Shown one piece after another: positions 17,482 through 26,265 of a DNA stretch of 64,000 bases. The stretch comes from Paraburkholderia sp. FT54 (GTDB lineage: Bacteria; Pseudomonadota; Gammaproteobacteria; Burkholderiales; Burkholderiaceae): the NCBI RefSeq assembly GCF_031585635.1, contig NZ_CP134197.1:868001-932000 (forward strand), read 5' to 3'. The notes beneath the pieces were generated by a model, which was not told the origin of the DNA, did no database searches, and saw nothing but the letters and a program-made list of their open reading frames with translations. The position numbers and the translations under genes are program-made. Positions within the stretch are counted from its first letter, which is position 1. The number at the start of each line of letters is the position of its first letter.

Positions 17482-18777
17482 ATGAAGCAAAGATGGTTCC
17501 GCTTACTGCCCGTAATGATGATGACCCTTATCATCGCGTTCATGGACCGCACCAACATCGGTTTTGCGATTCCGTCGATGGGCAAGGAACTCGGGCTGAC
17601 TGCCTCGATTCTCGGATTCGCTTCGGGCGTGCTGTTTCTCGGCTATGGCGCTTCGCAGGTTCTGGGCGGCTGGATCGCCGACAAGGGCCACGGCAAGACG
17701 CTGATCGCCGTGCTGATGGTGCTGTGGGGAGCGATCGAAATGGCGCAGGGTTATGTGCACAATGCGCAGGAGCTCGTCGCGGTTCGCTTCGCGATCGGCG
17801 TGTTCGAAGGCGGCATATTCCCGACTTTCCTGCTGTTCGTCAGGAACTGGTTTGCGCCGTCCGAGCGCGCTCGCGCAAATGGCATCTGGCAACTTTGCTA
17901 CCCCTTCGCCGCGATGGCGAGCGGTCCGATCGCCGGCTACATCCTGAAGCTCGGCGACTGGCGCACGTTGTTCATCGTCGAGGGCGTATTCCCGCTCGTA
18001 TGGGTATTTGTATGGCTGTGGGGCGTGGCCGATTCGCCGCGCAACGCAAAGTGGTTGAAAGCCGCCGATCGCGCGCAGCTGCTCGAACGCCTCGACTCGG
18101 AAAACAAGCGGCACGCGTCGCAAGCGCCAGCGCCCACACTGGTGTCCTTCAGTTCGCAATTGCGGCGTCCAGCGGTGTGGCTCTTCGCCACGGCGATCCT
18201 GCTTTGGAACACGGGCTTCCTCGGCTTTGTGATCTGGCTGCCCAGCGTCATTCATCAACAGCCTGGGCTTTCGCCGACGGACATCGGCTGGCTCTCATCG
18301 ATTCCCTACGCGTTCGCGATCGTCCTCATGCCGATCCTGACTTACTGGTCCGACCGCAAACTGGACCGGCGGCTCTTTTCCGCGATCCCGCTGGCCATTT
18401 CCGGCCTCGCCCTCCTGATTGGCGGCGAGACCTTCGAGTCCAGCCCGTTCGTCGCCAACATGGCGCTGCTCGTGATCGCCGGCGCGACACTGTACGGATC
18501 GCAGCCAGTACTCTGGTCGATCGCCACTGATCTCGTGCCGCCTGAAGTGACGGCCCGCATAAGCGGCATGATCAACGGCATCGGCATGATCGGGGCCTTC
18601 GGAGGGCCTTACTTCGTCGGCTTCGCGCGCTCGCTCACCAACTCGTTTTCCGCCGGACTGCTGGTCATGGGCCTCTGTCTGATCGGCACGAGCGCGTTCG
18701 TCATGTTGATCAAGGAAACCGCCAGACCACGACATCAGCCTGACACAGCGGCTGAGCCGAATATGGGCCGTAGCTGA
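17482..18777 (+). CDS. MFS transporter, ACS type
   Basis: 431 residues, twelve predicted helices. FMDRTNIGFAIPSMGKELG in helix 1, VRFAIGVFEGGIFPTFL in helix 4 and the central hydrophilic loop fit sugar-acid or organic-anion porters of the ACS family. The ATG at 17482 is chosen because GGAGAC lies just before it and the frame above lacks similarity. It lies 226 bases downstream of the lactonase-like gene, so its substrate may be the lactone or the acid made from it. A hairpin at 18845-18867 separates it from the convergent operon. Confidence 0.88.
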   Translation: MKQRWFRLLPVMMMTLIIAFMDRTNIGFAIPSMGKELGLTASILGFASGVLFLGYGASQVLGGWIADKGHGKTLIAVLMVLWGAIEMAQGYVHNAQELVAVRFAIGVFEGGIFPTFLLFVRNWFAPSERARANGIWQLCYPFAAMASGPIAGYILKLGDWRTLFIVEGVFPLVWVFVWLWGVADSPRNAKWLKAADRAQLLERLDSENKRHASQAPAPTLVSFSSQLRRPAVWLFATAILLWNTGFLGFVIWLPSVIHQQPGLSPTDIGWLSSIPYAFAIVLMPILTYWSDRKLDRRLFSAIPLAISGLALLIGGETFESSPFVANMALLVIAGATLYGSQPVLWSIATDLVPPEVTARISGMINGIGMIGAFGGPYFVGFARSLTNSFSAGLLVMGLCLIGTSAFVMLIKETARPRHQPDTAAEPNMGRS

Positions 18778-18844
18778 GCCGGAGATAGCACCTCGGGTCC
18801 GCTAATACTCGACGTTTCCGCTCGCGCGCCGTTCGACACGTGAA

Positions 18845-18867
18845 ATGCCGCTCATGGCGAGCGGCAT
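18845..18867. terminator. Hairpin between convergent transcription units
   Basis: Perfect 9-bp arms ATGCCGCTC and GAGCGGCAT surround the 5-base loop ATGGC. It lies between an MFS gene ending at 18777 and a dehydrogenase gene ending at 18882, as expected for a terminator used from both sides, although no T tract follows. Confidence 0.6.
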
Positions 18868-18881
18868 CGTGCCCATTGCGC

Positions 18882-19784
18882 TTAGCCGCCGTGAAGCGCG
18901 TTGCTCAAGCCGGCATCGGACAGCGCGCAAAGCGCCACCGCCGACCAGTCATGTTCAGCACCGAGCCCTTGCGAGCGCAACGTGAGGAACCGGTCGTGGA
19001 CGAGACTTGCCAGCGGCAGCGGCACGCCAAGCGCCTCAGCGGCCGCCAGCATCAGGCGGTTGTCCTTCTGGCCGAGCGGCAACGAGAAGCCCGGCGGCTG
19101 GAATTGCTGCGCCGCGATCAGCGGACCGTAGATCTTGTATGGCGCCGCATTGAAGTTTGCGTTCGTCAACAGTTCCACCAGACGCATCGGATCGATGCCG
19201 GCCTTGCCCGCAACGGCACACGCTTCGCCCAGCGTTTCGATGATCACGGATAGCATGAAATTGCCGATCAGCTTCACCAGATTGGCCTGCGAAGGATCCT
19301 CGCCGACAATGCCGACCGACTGTCCAAGCGTTTCGAGAAGCGGCACGGCAACCTTCAGATGCTCGTCCGCGCCGGCTGCCATGATGAACAGCTTGCGCGC
19401 CGCCGCGGCATCGGGCCGGCCGAATACCGGCGCGGACACGAAGGCAAGACCCGCTTCACGGTACTTCGCTGTGTGATCCTGCGCGGTGGCGACGCTAATC
19501 GTGCTCATCGAGATGTGCAGCGCACCCGGCTTCAGCGTGGTGGCGATGCCCGCCTCGCCGAACGTGACGGCTGCATGCGCGGCATCGTCGGCCACCATCG
19601 TGAACACCACGTCGGCCCCGAGCGCCGCCTGCGCGGGACTCGACGCGACGCTCGCGCCTGCTGCGCGCAGCGGTTCCGCGCGGGCCGGACTCCGGTTGAA
19701 AACCTGCACATCATGCCCGGCGTCGATCAGGTTCTTCGCAATCGCGGCGCCCATCGAGCCAAGTCCTACAAATCCAATTTTCAT
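18882..19784 (-). CDS. NAD(P)-dependent beta-hydroxyacid dehydrogenase family protein
   Basis: 300 residues. MKIGFVGLGSMGAAIAKNL is the Rossmann GxGxxG of the 3-hydroxyisobutyrate dehydrogenase / tartronate semialdehyde reductase family. The substrate-site segment appears as VSAPVFGRPDAA rather than the usual DAPVSGG, and the catalytic Lys is in NLVKLIGNF. This form is common in uncharacterised members of the family, often called 6-phosphogluconate dehydrogenase-like. An ATG one codon upstream (19787) is equally possible. It follows the yqhD-like gene by 41 bases on the same strand, so it may work with it in aldehyde or hydroxyacid reduction. Confidence 0.85.
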   Translation of the reverse strand: MKIGFVGLGSMGAAIAKNLIDAGHDVQVFNRSPARAEPLRAAGASVASSPAQAALGADVVFTMVADDAAHAAVTFGEAGIATTLKPGALHISMSTISVATAQDHTAKYREAGLAFVSAPVFGRPDAAAARKLFIMAAGADEHLKVAVPLLETLGQSVGIVGEDPSQANLVKLIGNFMLSVIIETLGEACAVAGKAGIDPMRLVELLTNANFNAAPYKIYGPLIAAQQFQPPGFSLPLGQKDNRLMLAAAEALGVPLPLASLVHDRFLTLRSQGLGAEHDWSAVALCALSDAGLSNALHGG

Positions 19785-19825
19785 CATGCCATTCCAAATG
19801 ATCAGCCGCGCGAATGCGGGCCTGT

Positions 19826-20980
19826 TCAGACTGCAAATTGATAGACCTGACGGCTTACGTCGAGCGTCACGTCGCCGTGTTCGCCCAATGCCGTCATTCC
19901 GTGCTCTTCGAGCTTCGCCATCAGCGTGCCGATGGACTGGCCGCCAATCTTGTAGTCGCGCAAGCGGGTTCCCACCGACATGCGTTCGAAGAACACGCGG
20001 GTCGCCGTGATCGCCGCGCTGATACGTTCGTCCTCGCTGCCCTCGGTGATGTTCCACACGCGTTCGGCGTACTGCAGCAACTTCCCGCGCTTCGATTCGC
20101 GGCGCACGCTCAGCATGGCCGGCAGCACGATGGCGAGCGTCTGTGCGTGATCGAGTCCGTGCAGCGCCGTGATCTCGTGGCCGAGCATGTGAGTCGCCCA
20201 GTCCTGCGGCACGCCGGCGCCGATCAGGCCGTTCAGCGCCAGCGTCGCCGTCCACATCAGGTTGGCCCGCACCGCATAGTTGTGCGGCTCGGCAAGCGCT
20301 TGCGGGCCGACTTCAGTCAGCGTGATCAGCAAGCCTTCGGCGAAACGGTCCTGTACCCTGGCATCGACCGGATAGGTCAGATACTGTTCGACGATATGAA
20401 CGAACGCGTCGACGACACCATTGGCAATCTGCCGCTGCGGCAACGAATACGTCGTGGTCGGATCCAGCACCGAGAAGACCGGATAGGTCGCCTCGCTGCG
20501 GAACGGCAGCTTGTCGCCTTTCGCGCGATGGCTGATCACGCCGCCGTTGTTCATTTCCGAACCGGTGGCAGGCAAGGTCAGCACACTGCCGAACGGCATC
20601 GCGTCGCGTACCTCGGTCTGCTTCGCGAGAATGTCCCACGGCTCGCCGTCGAACTTCACCGCGGCGGCGATGAACTTGGTGCCGTCGATCACCGAGCCGC
20701 CGCCCACTGCCAGCAGAAAATCGATGTTCTTCTCACGGGCGAGCGCAACCGCTTCCATCAGCGTTTCGTAAGTGGGATTCGGCTCGATGCCGCTGAACAC
20801 GTGCCACGCGCGTTCGCCGAGCGCCGCCTGCACTTGCGCGAGCACGCCGTTGCTCTTGATGCTGCCGCCCCCGCACGTAATCAGTACCCGCGCGTTGGCC
20901 GGGACGTATGCATCGAGTGCGGCAATCTGACCTTCGCCGAAAATGATTCGCGTGGGGTTGTGAAACGTAAAGTTCTGCAT
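19826..20980 (-). CDS. yqhD: Iron-containing alcohol dehydrogenase, YqhD-type NADPH aldehyde reductase
   Basis: 384 residues, very close along its full length to E. coli YqhD as I remember it: NPTRIIFGEGQIA at the N-terminus, LLAVGGGSVIDGTKFIAAA for nucleotide binding, GVVDAFVHIVEQY and THMLGHEITALHGLDHAQTL holding the Asp/His metal ligands, and LQYAERVWNITEGS. YqhD reduces short and reactive aldehydes (methylglyoxal, glycolaldehyde, acrolein) with NADPH in the cytosol. AAGGAAG lies upstream of the ATG. It sits between a TetR gene and a dehydrogenase gene on one strand, a layout suited to detoxifying reactive aldehydes such as those made by sugar-acid aldolases. Confidence 0.93.
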   Translation of the reverse strand: MQNFTFHNPTRIIFGEGQIAALDAYVPANARVLITCGGGSIKSNGVLAQVQAALGERAWHVFSGIEPNPTYETLMEAVALAREKNIDFLLAVGGGSVIDGTKFIAAAVKFDGEPWDILAKQTEVRDAMPFGSVLTLPATGSEMNNGGVISHRAKGDKLPFRSEATYPVFSVLDPTTTYSLPQRQIANGVVDAFVHIVEQYLTYPVDARVQDRFAEGLLITLTEVGPQALAEPHNYAVRANLMWTATLALNGLIGAGVPQDWATHMLGHEITALHGLDHAQTLAIVLPAMLSVRRESKRGKLLQYAERVWNITEGSEDERISAAITATRVFFERMSVGTRLRDYKIGGQSIGTLMAKLEEHGMTALGEHGDVTLDVSRQVYQFAV

Positions 20981-21002
20981 TGAATCTCTTCCTTACATTG
21001 AA

Positions 21003-21014
21003 ATGACCGGTCGT
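21003..21014. promoter_or_regulatory. Candidate TetR operator upstream of yqhD
   Basis: ATGACCGGTCGT contains the perfect 8-bp palindrome GACCGGTC, with one mismatched pair further out. It lies 23 bases upstream of the yqhD start and 63 bases after the end of the TetR gene, where a repressor site for yqhD would be expected. NemR-like TetR repressors use related GACC/GGTC half sites, which is supportive but not proof. Confidence 0.45.
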
Positions 21015-21076
21015 CTTAAAACGCAATAAACGGCTACCCGGATAAAACCCGTTGCCGTTCAGTCCAGCTACGACCG

Positions 21077-21685
21077 TTACTGCGGGGATTTGAAAAACAG
21101 ATCGAACATTGAATGCACGCAAGCCTTCAGCGGCTCGACCGAGTCATCCAGCTTCATCCGCAACAGGCTGCCTTCCCACGCATTCCATAACAGGTCAGCC
21201 ATTGCGTCCGCCGAAAGATCGCGCCGCACGGAGCCGTATTCCTGGCCGCGCCGCAGATAATCGGCACAGCCGACACGCCATTCATTCACCGTCGTGCGCG
21301 CGGCGAGCCGGCACACATCGCTCGACTGCGCGACCTCGCCCGCAAAGTTACCGACCAGACAACCGTAGCGGTCGTCACAGTCTTCGTAGTCAGCAACGAT
21401 GCGCGCGTAGATGCCGCGCAGCGCGAGCAGCGGATCAGCTGACGCGGCTTCGAGCGAATACTGCTGCCATTCAGCGGCCTGCTCCTGCGCGTAGTGGTGC
21501 AGGATCGCCGCGCCGAATGCCTCCTTGCTCTCGAAGTAGTTGTAGAACGAACCCTTCGGCACGCCAGCACGCTCGACGATGTCTTTTACGCCGGTGCCGT
21601 GATAACCCGTTTCGGCAAACAGCCCGACACCTGCTTCGAGTAGCTTTTCGCGAAAGTCTTCAGTGCGTCGTGTTTGCATAACCAT
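21077..21685 (-). CDS. TetR-family transcriptional regulator (NemR/AcuR-like)
   Basis: 202 residues. The N-terminal helix-turn-helix is clear: LLEAGVGLFAETGYHGTGVK and then GVPKGSFYNYFESKEAF. The C-terminal domain contains YGCLVGNFAGEVAQ, the pattern seen in the TetR_C subgroup that includes NemR and AcuR, where a Cys near this position senses electrophiles. Two start codons six bases apart (21685 and 21679) are both possible. It is upstream of yqhD on the same strand, and a palindrome lies between them, so control of the aldehyde reductase is likely. Confidence 0.88.
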   Translation of the reverse strand: MVMQTRRTEDFREKLLEAGVGLFAETGYHGTGVKDIVERAGVPKGSFYNYFESKEAFGAAILHHYAQEQAAEWQQYSLEAASADPLLALRGIYARIVADYEDCDDRYGCLVGNFAGEVAQSSDVCRLAARTTVNEWRVGCADYLRRGQEYGSVRRDLSADAMADLLWNAWEGSLLRMKLDDSVEPLKACVHSMFDLFFKSPQ

Positions 21686-21764
21686 TACAACTGCAGTCCT
21701 GAAGCCAAGGTGTCGCTCCACCTGAGCGGGCGGCACTGCGCACGTACATCGATTTCAAGCCGTG

Positions 21765-22766
21765 TCACGCGCGGCGCGTCGCGAGTTCGGCACCTTGACG
21801 CAGTGCTTCCAGCAGACTGCGTTCGTCAGCGATGCCTTTGCCCGCGATATCGAACGCCGTACCGTGATCGACTGAGGTACGGATCACATCGAGGCCGACT
21901 GTCACGTTGACGCCAGCTTCGAGGCCGAGCACCTTGACCGGACCATGGCCCTGATCGTGGTACATCGCCACCACCAGATCGAAGTCGCCGCGTCCCGCGC
22001 GGAAGAACAACGTGTCGGCAGGGAGCGGGCCTTCGATGTCCCAGCCGCGTTCGCGCAAGACGCGCACGGCCGGCACGATCTTTTCTTCTTCCTCGCCATA
22101 ACCGAACAGACCGTTCTCGCCGGCATGCGGGTTGATGCCACACACGGCAATGCGCGGATTGGTAATGCCCGCCTTCACCAGCGTCGCATGGCCTCGTTCG
22201 AGCGTGCGCTGCACGAGGCCCGGTTCGATCTTGCGGATCGCATCGATAATGCCGATGTGGGTCGTCACATGGATCACACGCAGTTTCGGTGCGACCAGCA
22301 TCATCGACACCTCCTCGATGCCCGTGAGGTGCGCGAGCATTTCAGTGTGGCCCGGATACTTGTGACCGCCGGCGTGCAACGCTTCCTTGTTCAGCGGCGC
22401 CGTGCAGATCGCATCGATCTCGTCGGACTTCGCGAGTTCGACGGCGCGCGCGATGTACTGATACGCGGCGTCGCCTGCGAGCGCCGACAGTGCGCCGAAA
22501 GGCAAGTCGGCGGGAATCAGCGCGAGGTCGATGCAGTCGATGGTGCCCTGCTCATATTGCGCATCCGCCGGCTTCGCGATGCGGCGCACTTTCGTGCTGC
22601 CGCCGACAATCCGGTTGGCCTGCTCGAGGCGTGCCGCATCGCCGATGACGAGCGGGCGGCACTGCCGGTAGACGGCCTCGTGCGTCAAGCTCTTGACGAT
22701 GATTTCCGGACCCACGCCCGCTGCGTCGCCCATCGTGATGCCGATGACTGGAAGGTAGTTGCTCAT
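21765..22766 (-). CDS. pdxA2: PdxA2-type 4-phosphoerythronate/4-phosphothreonate dehydrogenase
   Basis: 333 residues of the PdxA family: GITMGDAAGVGPEIIVKSL at the N-terminus, CTAPLNKEALHAGGHKYPGH, GINPHAGENGLFG and MYHDQGHGPVKV carry the conserved metal and phosphate ligands (His and Lys residues). Because it is coupled to a DUF1537 kinase gene by an ATGA overlap, it is assigned to PdxA2, which oxidatively decarboxylates D-threonate or D-erythronate 4-phosphate to dihydroxyacetone phosphate, rather than to the vitamin B6 enzyme PdxA. The route is known from Ralstonia/Cupriavidus. Third gene of the kdgT-like, kinase and pdxA2 operon. Confidence 0.9.
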   Translation of the reverse strand: MSNYLPVIGITMGDAAGVGPEIIVKSLTHEAVYRQCRPLVIGDAARLEQANRIVGGSTKVRRIAKPADAQYEQGTIDCIDLALIPADLPFGALSALAGDAAYQYIARAVELAKSDEIDAICTAPLNKEALHAGGHKYPGHTEMLAHLTGIEEVSMMLVAPKLRVIHVTTHIGIIDAIRKIEPGLVQRTLERGHATLVKAGITNPRIAVCGINPHAGENGLFGYGEEEEKIVPAVRVLRERGWDIEGPLPADTLFFRAGRGDFDLVVAMYHDQGHGPVKVLGLEAGVNVTVGLDVIRTSVDHGTAFDIAGKGIADERSLLEALRQGAELATRRA

Positions 22767-24106
22767 GATGTTTTGCCTGAATGACGTTGGTTCGTTTCGC
22801 GGGCCGGCGAAGATGTCGTTGTGCCGCTCGGGTGAGCCGCTCCGGACTCGCTATGGGCGAACTCCGGTGTGCCGCGCAGATGAAGGTAGGCGCCATACAG
22901 CGCGTGCTCGCTGCCGAAGGCGCCGGCTTTGGTGACGACGGTGAGGCGCGGGTTGCAGTGCGGGCGGCCCACCGCCACGCCCGGCTCGATTTCCGAAAGC
23001 AATTGCAGGCTGTCGATGCCCGCTCTACCGAGCATCGCGCGCGCGGTTTCGCCGCCGGTCGCGATCAGGCCGCTCAGATGCGTGAAAAACGGTGCAACGA
23101 GCGAAGCGAGGGCCGCCGACAATTGGGCGCCTTCGGCGGGATCGAACAGATCGTCGCGCCCCATTCGCACCAGCAAATCGGTGTGTGCGCCCAGATGCGC
23201 GCCGACCCGCGCTTGCCAGGCCGCCCACTCGAGATGAAGCTCGCCAGCACGCAGCACGTCCGGCGGCACGATCAGCTCGCCCACGCCCGCGCGCTCGCGC
23301 AGCATCGTGCATTGCTGTTCCGAGACGGCCGACAGGCTGCCCACCAGAATCAGGATTGCGCTTGTCGGCTGCTCCGGCTTCGACGGCGCGTCTTGCGCGG
23401 CTTCCGTGCCGATCTGGAACAGGTCGCTCAATGACGCGAGTTCGCGAGCAAGACCGCCTGAGCCGACCCAGAACAGGGCTTCGTCCATCGACGCCGTCGC
23501 CTGCGCGAGCGCCCTCAAATCCGCATCCGTTTCCGCATCGACGATGAGCGCCTGTGCGCCGCTGCTCGCCACCGCGGCAATGGCAGCGCGCAACGCTGCG
23601 GCGTCGCCGCGCAGCGCGTCGACACCCAACGCCGCGGTGCGCAAGCCGACCGCCTCGACCATGGCGTTGAGGTCGGCGCAATGCGCGGCGTGTTCGAGTT
23701 GCCACGTTTCCGTGTTTTCGAGCGGCACGCCGCGCACGAATACGCGACCCTCGCGCACGGTGCGCCCAGTGGCGGGAAAGGCCGTGGCAACGATGGCGAG
23801 GCCCGCGAGCGGCTGCAACGCGGCCACTTCCGCGGCCCAGTTACCGCGCAAGGTCGAATCGATTTTCTTGTACAGACGCCGCCCCGGCGCGCGTTGCGCC
23901 AGCCACGCGGCGCAGGTGCAGTGCGCGGCTTCGGCGGGCGGCATGCGGCGCGTGTCCGTATCCACCGCGATCACCTCCGCGGCGCCCATCGCGCGCGACG
24001 CGTTCAGCGTGACCGCCGTGCTGCGCCCCGCTCCCGCGAACGCAATCGCGCAGTCGGCGGCGCCGGACAGGTCGTCGGCGATGATCAGAATGCTCGTGCT
24101 GCTCAC
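22763..24106 (-). CDS. dtnK: DUF1537 four-carbon acid sugar kinase (DtnK/DenK-like)
   Basis: 447 residues from a GTG at 24106, chosen because GGAGG lies 8 bases upstream and the protein then begins [19 protein letters not shown], the standard DUF1537 N-terminus; the ATG 36 codons earlier lies in the upstream gene. Other landmarks are [11 protein letters not shown] and AFPATGRT in the N-terminal domain and [15 protein letters not shown] with the later GSEHAL in the nucleotide-binding C-terminal domain. These kinases phosphorylate D-threonate, D-erythronate or related acids at O4. GTG overlaps the stop of the permease gene (GTGA) and its own stop overlaps pdxA2 (ATGA). The choice between threonate and erythronate is not visible. 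Confidence 0.9.
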   Translation of the reverse strand: MSSTSILIIADDLSGAADCAIAFAGAGRSTAVTLNASRAMGAAEVIAVDTDTRRMPPAEAAHCTCAAWLAQRAPGRRLYKKIDSTLRGNWAAEVAALQPLAGLAIVATAFPATGRTVREGRVFVRGVPLENTETWQLEHAAHCADLNAMVEAVGLRTAALGVDALRGDAAALRAAIAAVASSGAQALIVDAETDADLRALAQATASMDEALFWVGSGGLARELASLSDLFQIGTEAAQDAPSKPEQPTSAILILVGSLSAVSEQQCTMLRERAGVGELIVPPDVLRAGELHLEWAAWQARVGAHLGAHTDLLVRMGRDDLFDPAEGAQLSAALASLVAPFFTHLSGLIATGGETARAMLGRAGIDSLQLLSEIEPGVAVGRPHCNPRLTVVTKAGAFGSEHALYGAYLHLRGTPEFAHSESGAAHPSGTTTSSPARETNQRHSGKTS

Positions 24107-25101
24107 CGGCTCGCCTCCAATGCGGCAGCGCGGCTGGCCTCGGCACGCTTGCCGATCCGCTTTGCGACCGCCGCAGTAAGGATCGGCGACACGATCGCCG
24201 TCACGACGACGCACGAGGCAACCAGCAAGGTCGCGCTCTTCGCGGCCTCGGCATAGACCGGGTTGGCCGCTGCGATCAGCGCCGGCACGGCCGCTCCGTT
24301 GCCCGCCGTGTTGGCTGCCGCCACGCCCGCGACACCCGTGCCGCCGGTCAGCCGATCGGTCAAATACAGGGGAATGCCCGTCACGATCACCACCGCGATG
24401 CCGAGGCCGATGCCGAGCAAGCCGGCTTGCCAGACTTTGTGCAGGTCGAGGCTCGCGCCCAGCGCCAAGGCGAAGAACGGAATCATCACCGGCACAGCGC
24501 GGCCGAGAAAGTTGCGCATCTCACGGTCCAGATTGCCGAGCAGCATGCCGGCCGCGAGCGGGAGAATGCTGCCGACCAGCGTCTGCCACGGAAACGCCGA
24601 CAGCCCGGCCACGCCGAGCGTGACCATCGTCAGGAACGGGCCGGATTCGAGCGACATGATCGTGTAAGCGCCGACGTCTTCAGACTTGCCATATTGACCC
24701 ATCAACGCCATGTACAGGCCGCCATTCGTGTCGTTCATCGCGGCGACCACCGCCAGCGTCGACATGCCCGCGAACAGTCCGGACGAAACCGGCTGCTCAC
24801 CCAGAAAGTGGCCCAGCACGACACCCACCACAATCGCCGATCCCACCTTAGCCGCGAACAAGGCCCCGCCCTTCTTGAGCAGATAAGGCGTCGCCTTTAT
24901 ATCGATCGACGAACCCATGCACACATAGAACACGGCGAGGATCGGCAACGCGCCGGTAAACAGCGCATTTGTGAACGAGCCGAAGAACTTCGGCGTGTCC
25001 GGCAAGAAGGTGGCGATCATTGCACCGAACAGTAGCGGGACGATCATCATGCCGCCCGGAACGCGTTCGATCGCGCGCTTGATAGGAAGTTGGGCCATCA
25101 T
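24103..25101 (-). CDS. 2-keto-3-deoxygluconate permease (KdgT) family transporter
   Basis: 332 residues with about ten hydrophobic segments. [36 protein letters not shown] and [19 protein letters not shown] stretches (read here as [16 protein letters not shown]) are typical of KdgT, an inner-membrane proton symporter of keto-sugar acids. The start at 25101 (MMAQLP) has GGAGAC next to it; the frame 11 codons longer lacks a site. Being the first gene of a coupled operon with a DUF1537 kinase and PdxA2, it more likely imports a four-carbon acid than keto-deoxygluconate here. Confidence 0.9.
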   Translation of the reverse strand: MMAQLPIKRAIERVPGGMMIVPLLFGAMIATFLPDTPKFFGSFTNALFTGALPILAVFYVCMGSSIDIKATPYLLKKGGALFAAKVGSAIVVGVVLGHFLGEQPVSSGLFAGMSTLAVVAAMNDTNGGLYMALMGQYGKSEDVGAYTIMSLESGPFLTMVTLGVAGLSAFPWQTLVGSILPLAAGMLLGNLDREMRNFLGRAVPVMIPFFALALGASLDLHKVWQAGLLGIGLGIAVVIVTGIPLYLTDRLTGGTGVAGVAAANTAGNGAAVPALIAAANPVYAEAAKSATLLVASCVVVTAIVSPILTAAVAKRIGKRAEASRAAALEASR

Positions 25102-25128
25102 TGTCTCCAGTTTGAAAGTGACCGATGC

Positions 25129-25155
25129 AATCATATTGATTGATTGATTCGATCA
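25129..25155. promoter_or_regulatory. Clustered TGAT repeats between the divergent kdgT-like and deoR genes
   Basis: The stretch contains AATCA-TAT-TGATT, a triple TGAT tandem run and TGAT-TCG-ATCA, i.e. overlapping inverted and direct repeats of TGATT within 27 bases, about 30 bases upstream of the permease start. DeoR-family repressors commonly bind repeated short sites, so this is the best operator candidate in the 315-base gap 25102-25416. The rest of that gap shows nothing else clear. Confidence 0.45.
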
Positions 25156-25416
25156 TTCGGAGTGTACGTGACGAAACGGCGATGCGCAATCCAGTCGTCA
25201 ATAGGTCGTCGTTGGAGGTAGATTTGCGGCAACGCGTCATTCCACGCGGGAAACTGGCTGAGATTGATCGAAACGATCACAATGGGCGCCGCGCGCGCAT
25301 GGCGCGACGACGCCGCGGGCGTTGCTCCAGAAGGCGGTTTGATTACACTTACGCCCGTTGGCGCTTTTCCTGTCCATTGCGCGCACCATTCGGACGACCC
25401 GCTACCCTCTATCACC

Positions 25417-26217
25417 ATGAAAGTTACGAACCGCCGCGAGGCAATGCTGAAGGCCGTCCTGTCCGGCATGAACGACGTAGGCGCCCTGTGCGAGCATTTC
25501 GGCATGTCTGAAGCAACCGTGCGTCGCGACCTGCGCGCGCTCGCCGACGAACGGCTGATCGTGCGCACGTACGGGGGCGCGGCCGCTTCGGTCGGGATTC
25601 ACGAACCCGAGGAGTCGCTCGATCTGCGGCGCGAAAGCTTCCGCGAGCAAAAGGATGCGATCGCGCAGGTGGCGGTGAGCCACGTGCAGGACGGCGACAC
25701 CATCTTTCTCGACGGCGGCACCACCACCGCTGCAATGGCCCGGCTGCTGGCCGGCCGCCGCGACATTCGCGTGGTCACCAACAACCTGCTGGCAATTGGC
25801 CTGCTCGCCTCGAGCGACGTGCCGGTCACGCTGATCGGCGGCGACCTGCGACCCTCGAGCATGAGCACGCTCGGGCCGCTTGCGCAGATCGCGTTGAACC
25901 GTCTCTCCGTGGATAAGGCCTTTCTTGGCGCGGACGGTGTAGTCGCCGGCCGTGGGCTCTGCGAGGCGACCGCCGAGCAGGCCTATCTGAAGGAATGCAT
26001 CATCAGGCAGGCGGCCAACGTCTTCGTGCTGGTGACGTCGCACAAACTGGATCGCGCGAGCCAGCAGCACTGGACACCACTCGAGCGCGACTGGACCCTG
26101 GTGACCGATGCTGAACCGGGCACCCCGGAACTGGCAACGTTCCTGCTGCATAGCGAAGTGACGATCGAAACCGCCTCGCAGCAGGCTCGCCAGCCTCTGC
26201 TTCACGGGAAGTCATAG
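25417..26217 (+). CDS. DeoR-family transcriptional regulator
   Basis: 266 residues from the ATG at 25417; an upstream start at 25264 would add about 50 residues without family similarity. The DeoR helix-turn-helix reads LCEHFGMSEATVRRDLRALADE followed by RTYGGA, and the effector domain has DGDTIFLDGGTTTAAMARLL and VDKAFLGADGV, the sugar-phosphate-binding DeoRC pattern. Divergent from the permease, kinase and PdxA2 operon, it is probably its repressor, released by a phosphorylated four-carbon acid or dihydroxyacetone phosphate. Confidence 0.9.
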   Translation: MKVTNRREAMLKAVLSGMNDVGALCEHFGMSEATVRRDLRALADERLIVRTYGGAAASVGIHEPEESLDLRRESFREQKDAIAQVAVSHVQDGDTIFLDGGTTTAAMARLLAGRRDIRVVTNNLLAIGLLASSDVPVTLIGGDLRPSSMSTLGPLAQIALNRLSVDKAFLGADGVVAGRGLCEATAEQAYLKECIIRQAANVFVLVTSHKLDRASQQHWTPLERDWTLVTDAEPGTPELATFLLHSEVTIETASQQARQPLLHGKS

Positions 26218-26265
26218 GGCCTCGCGCGGAAGAGTGCATTGATCTGCCAGCTTCATTGCCGCTCC

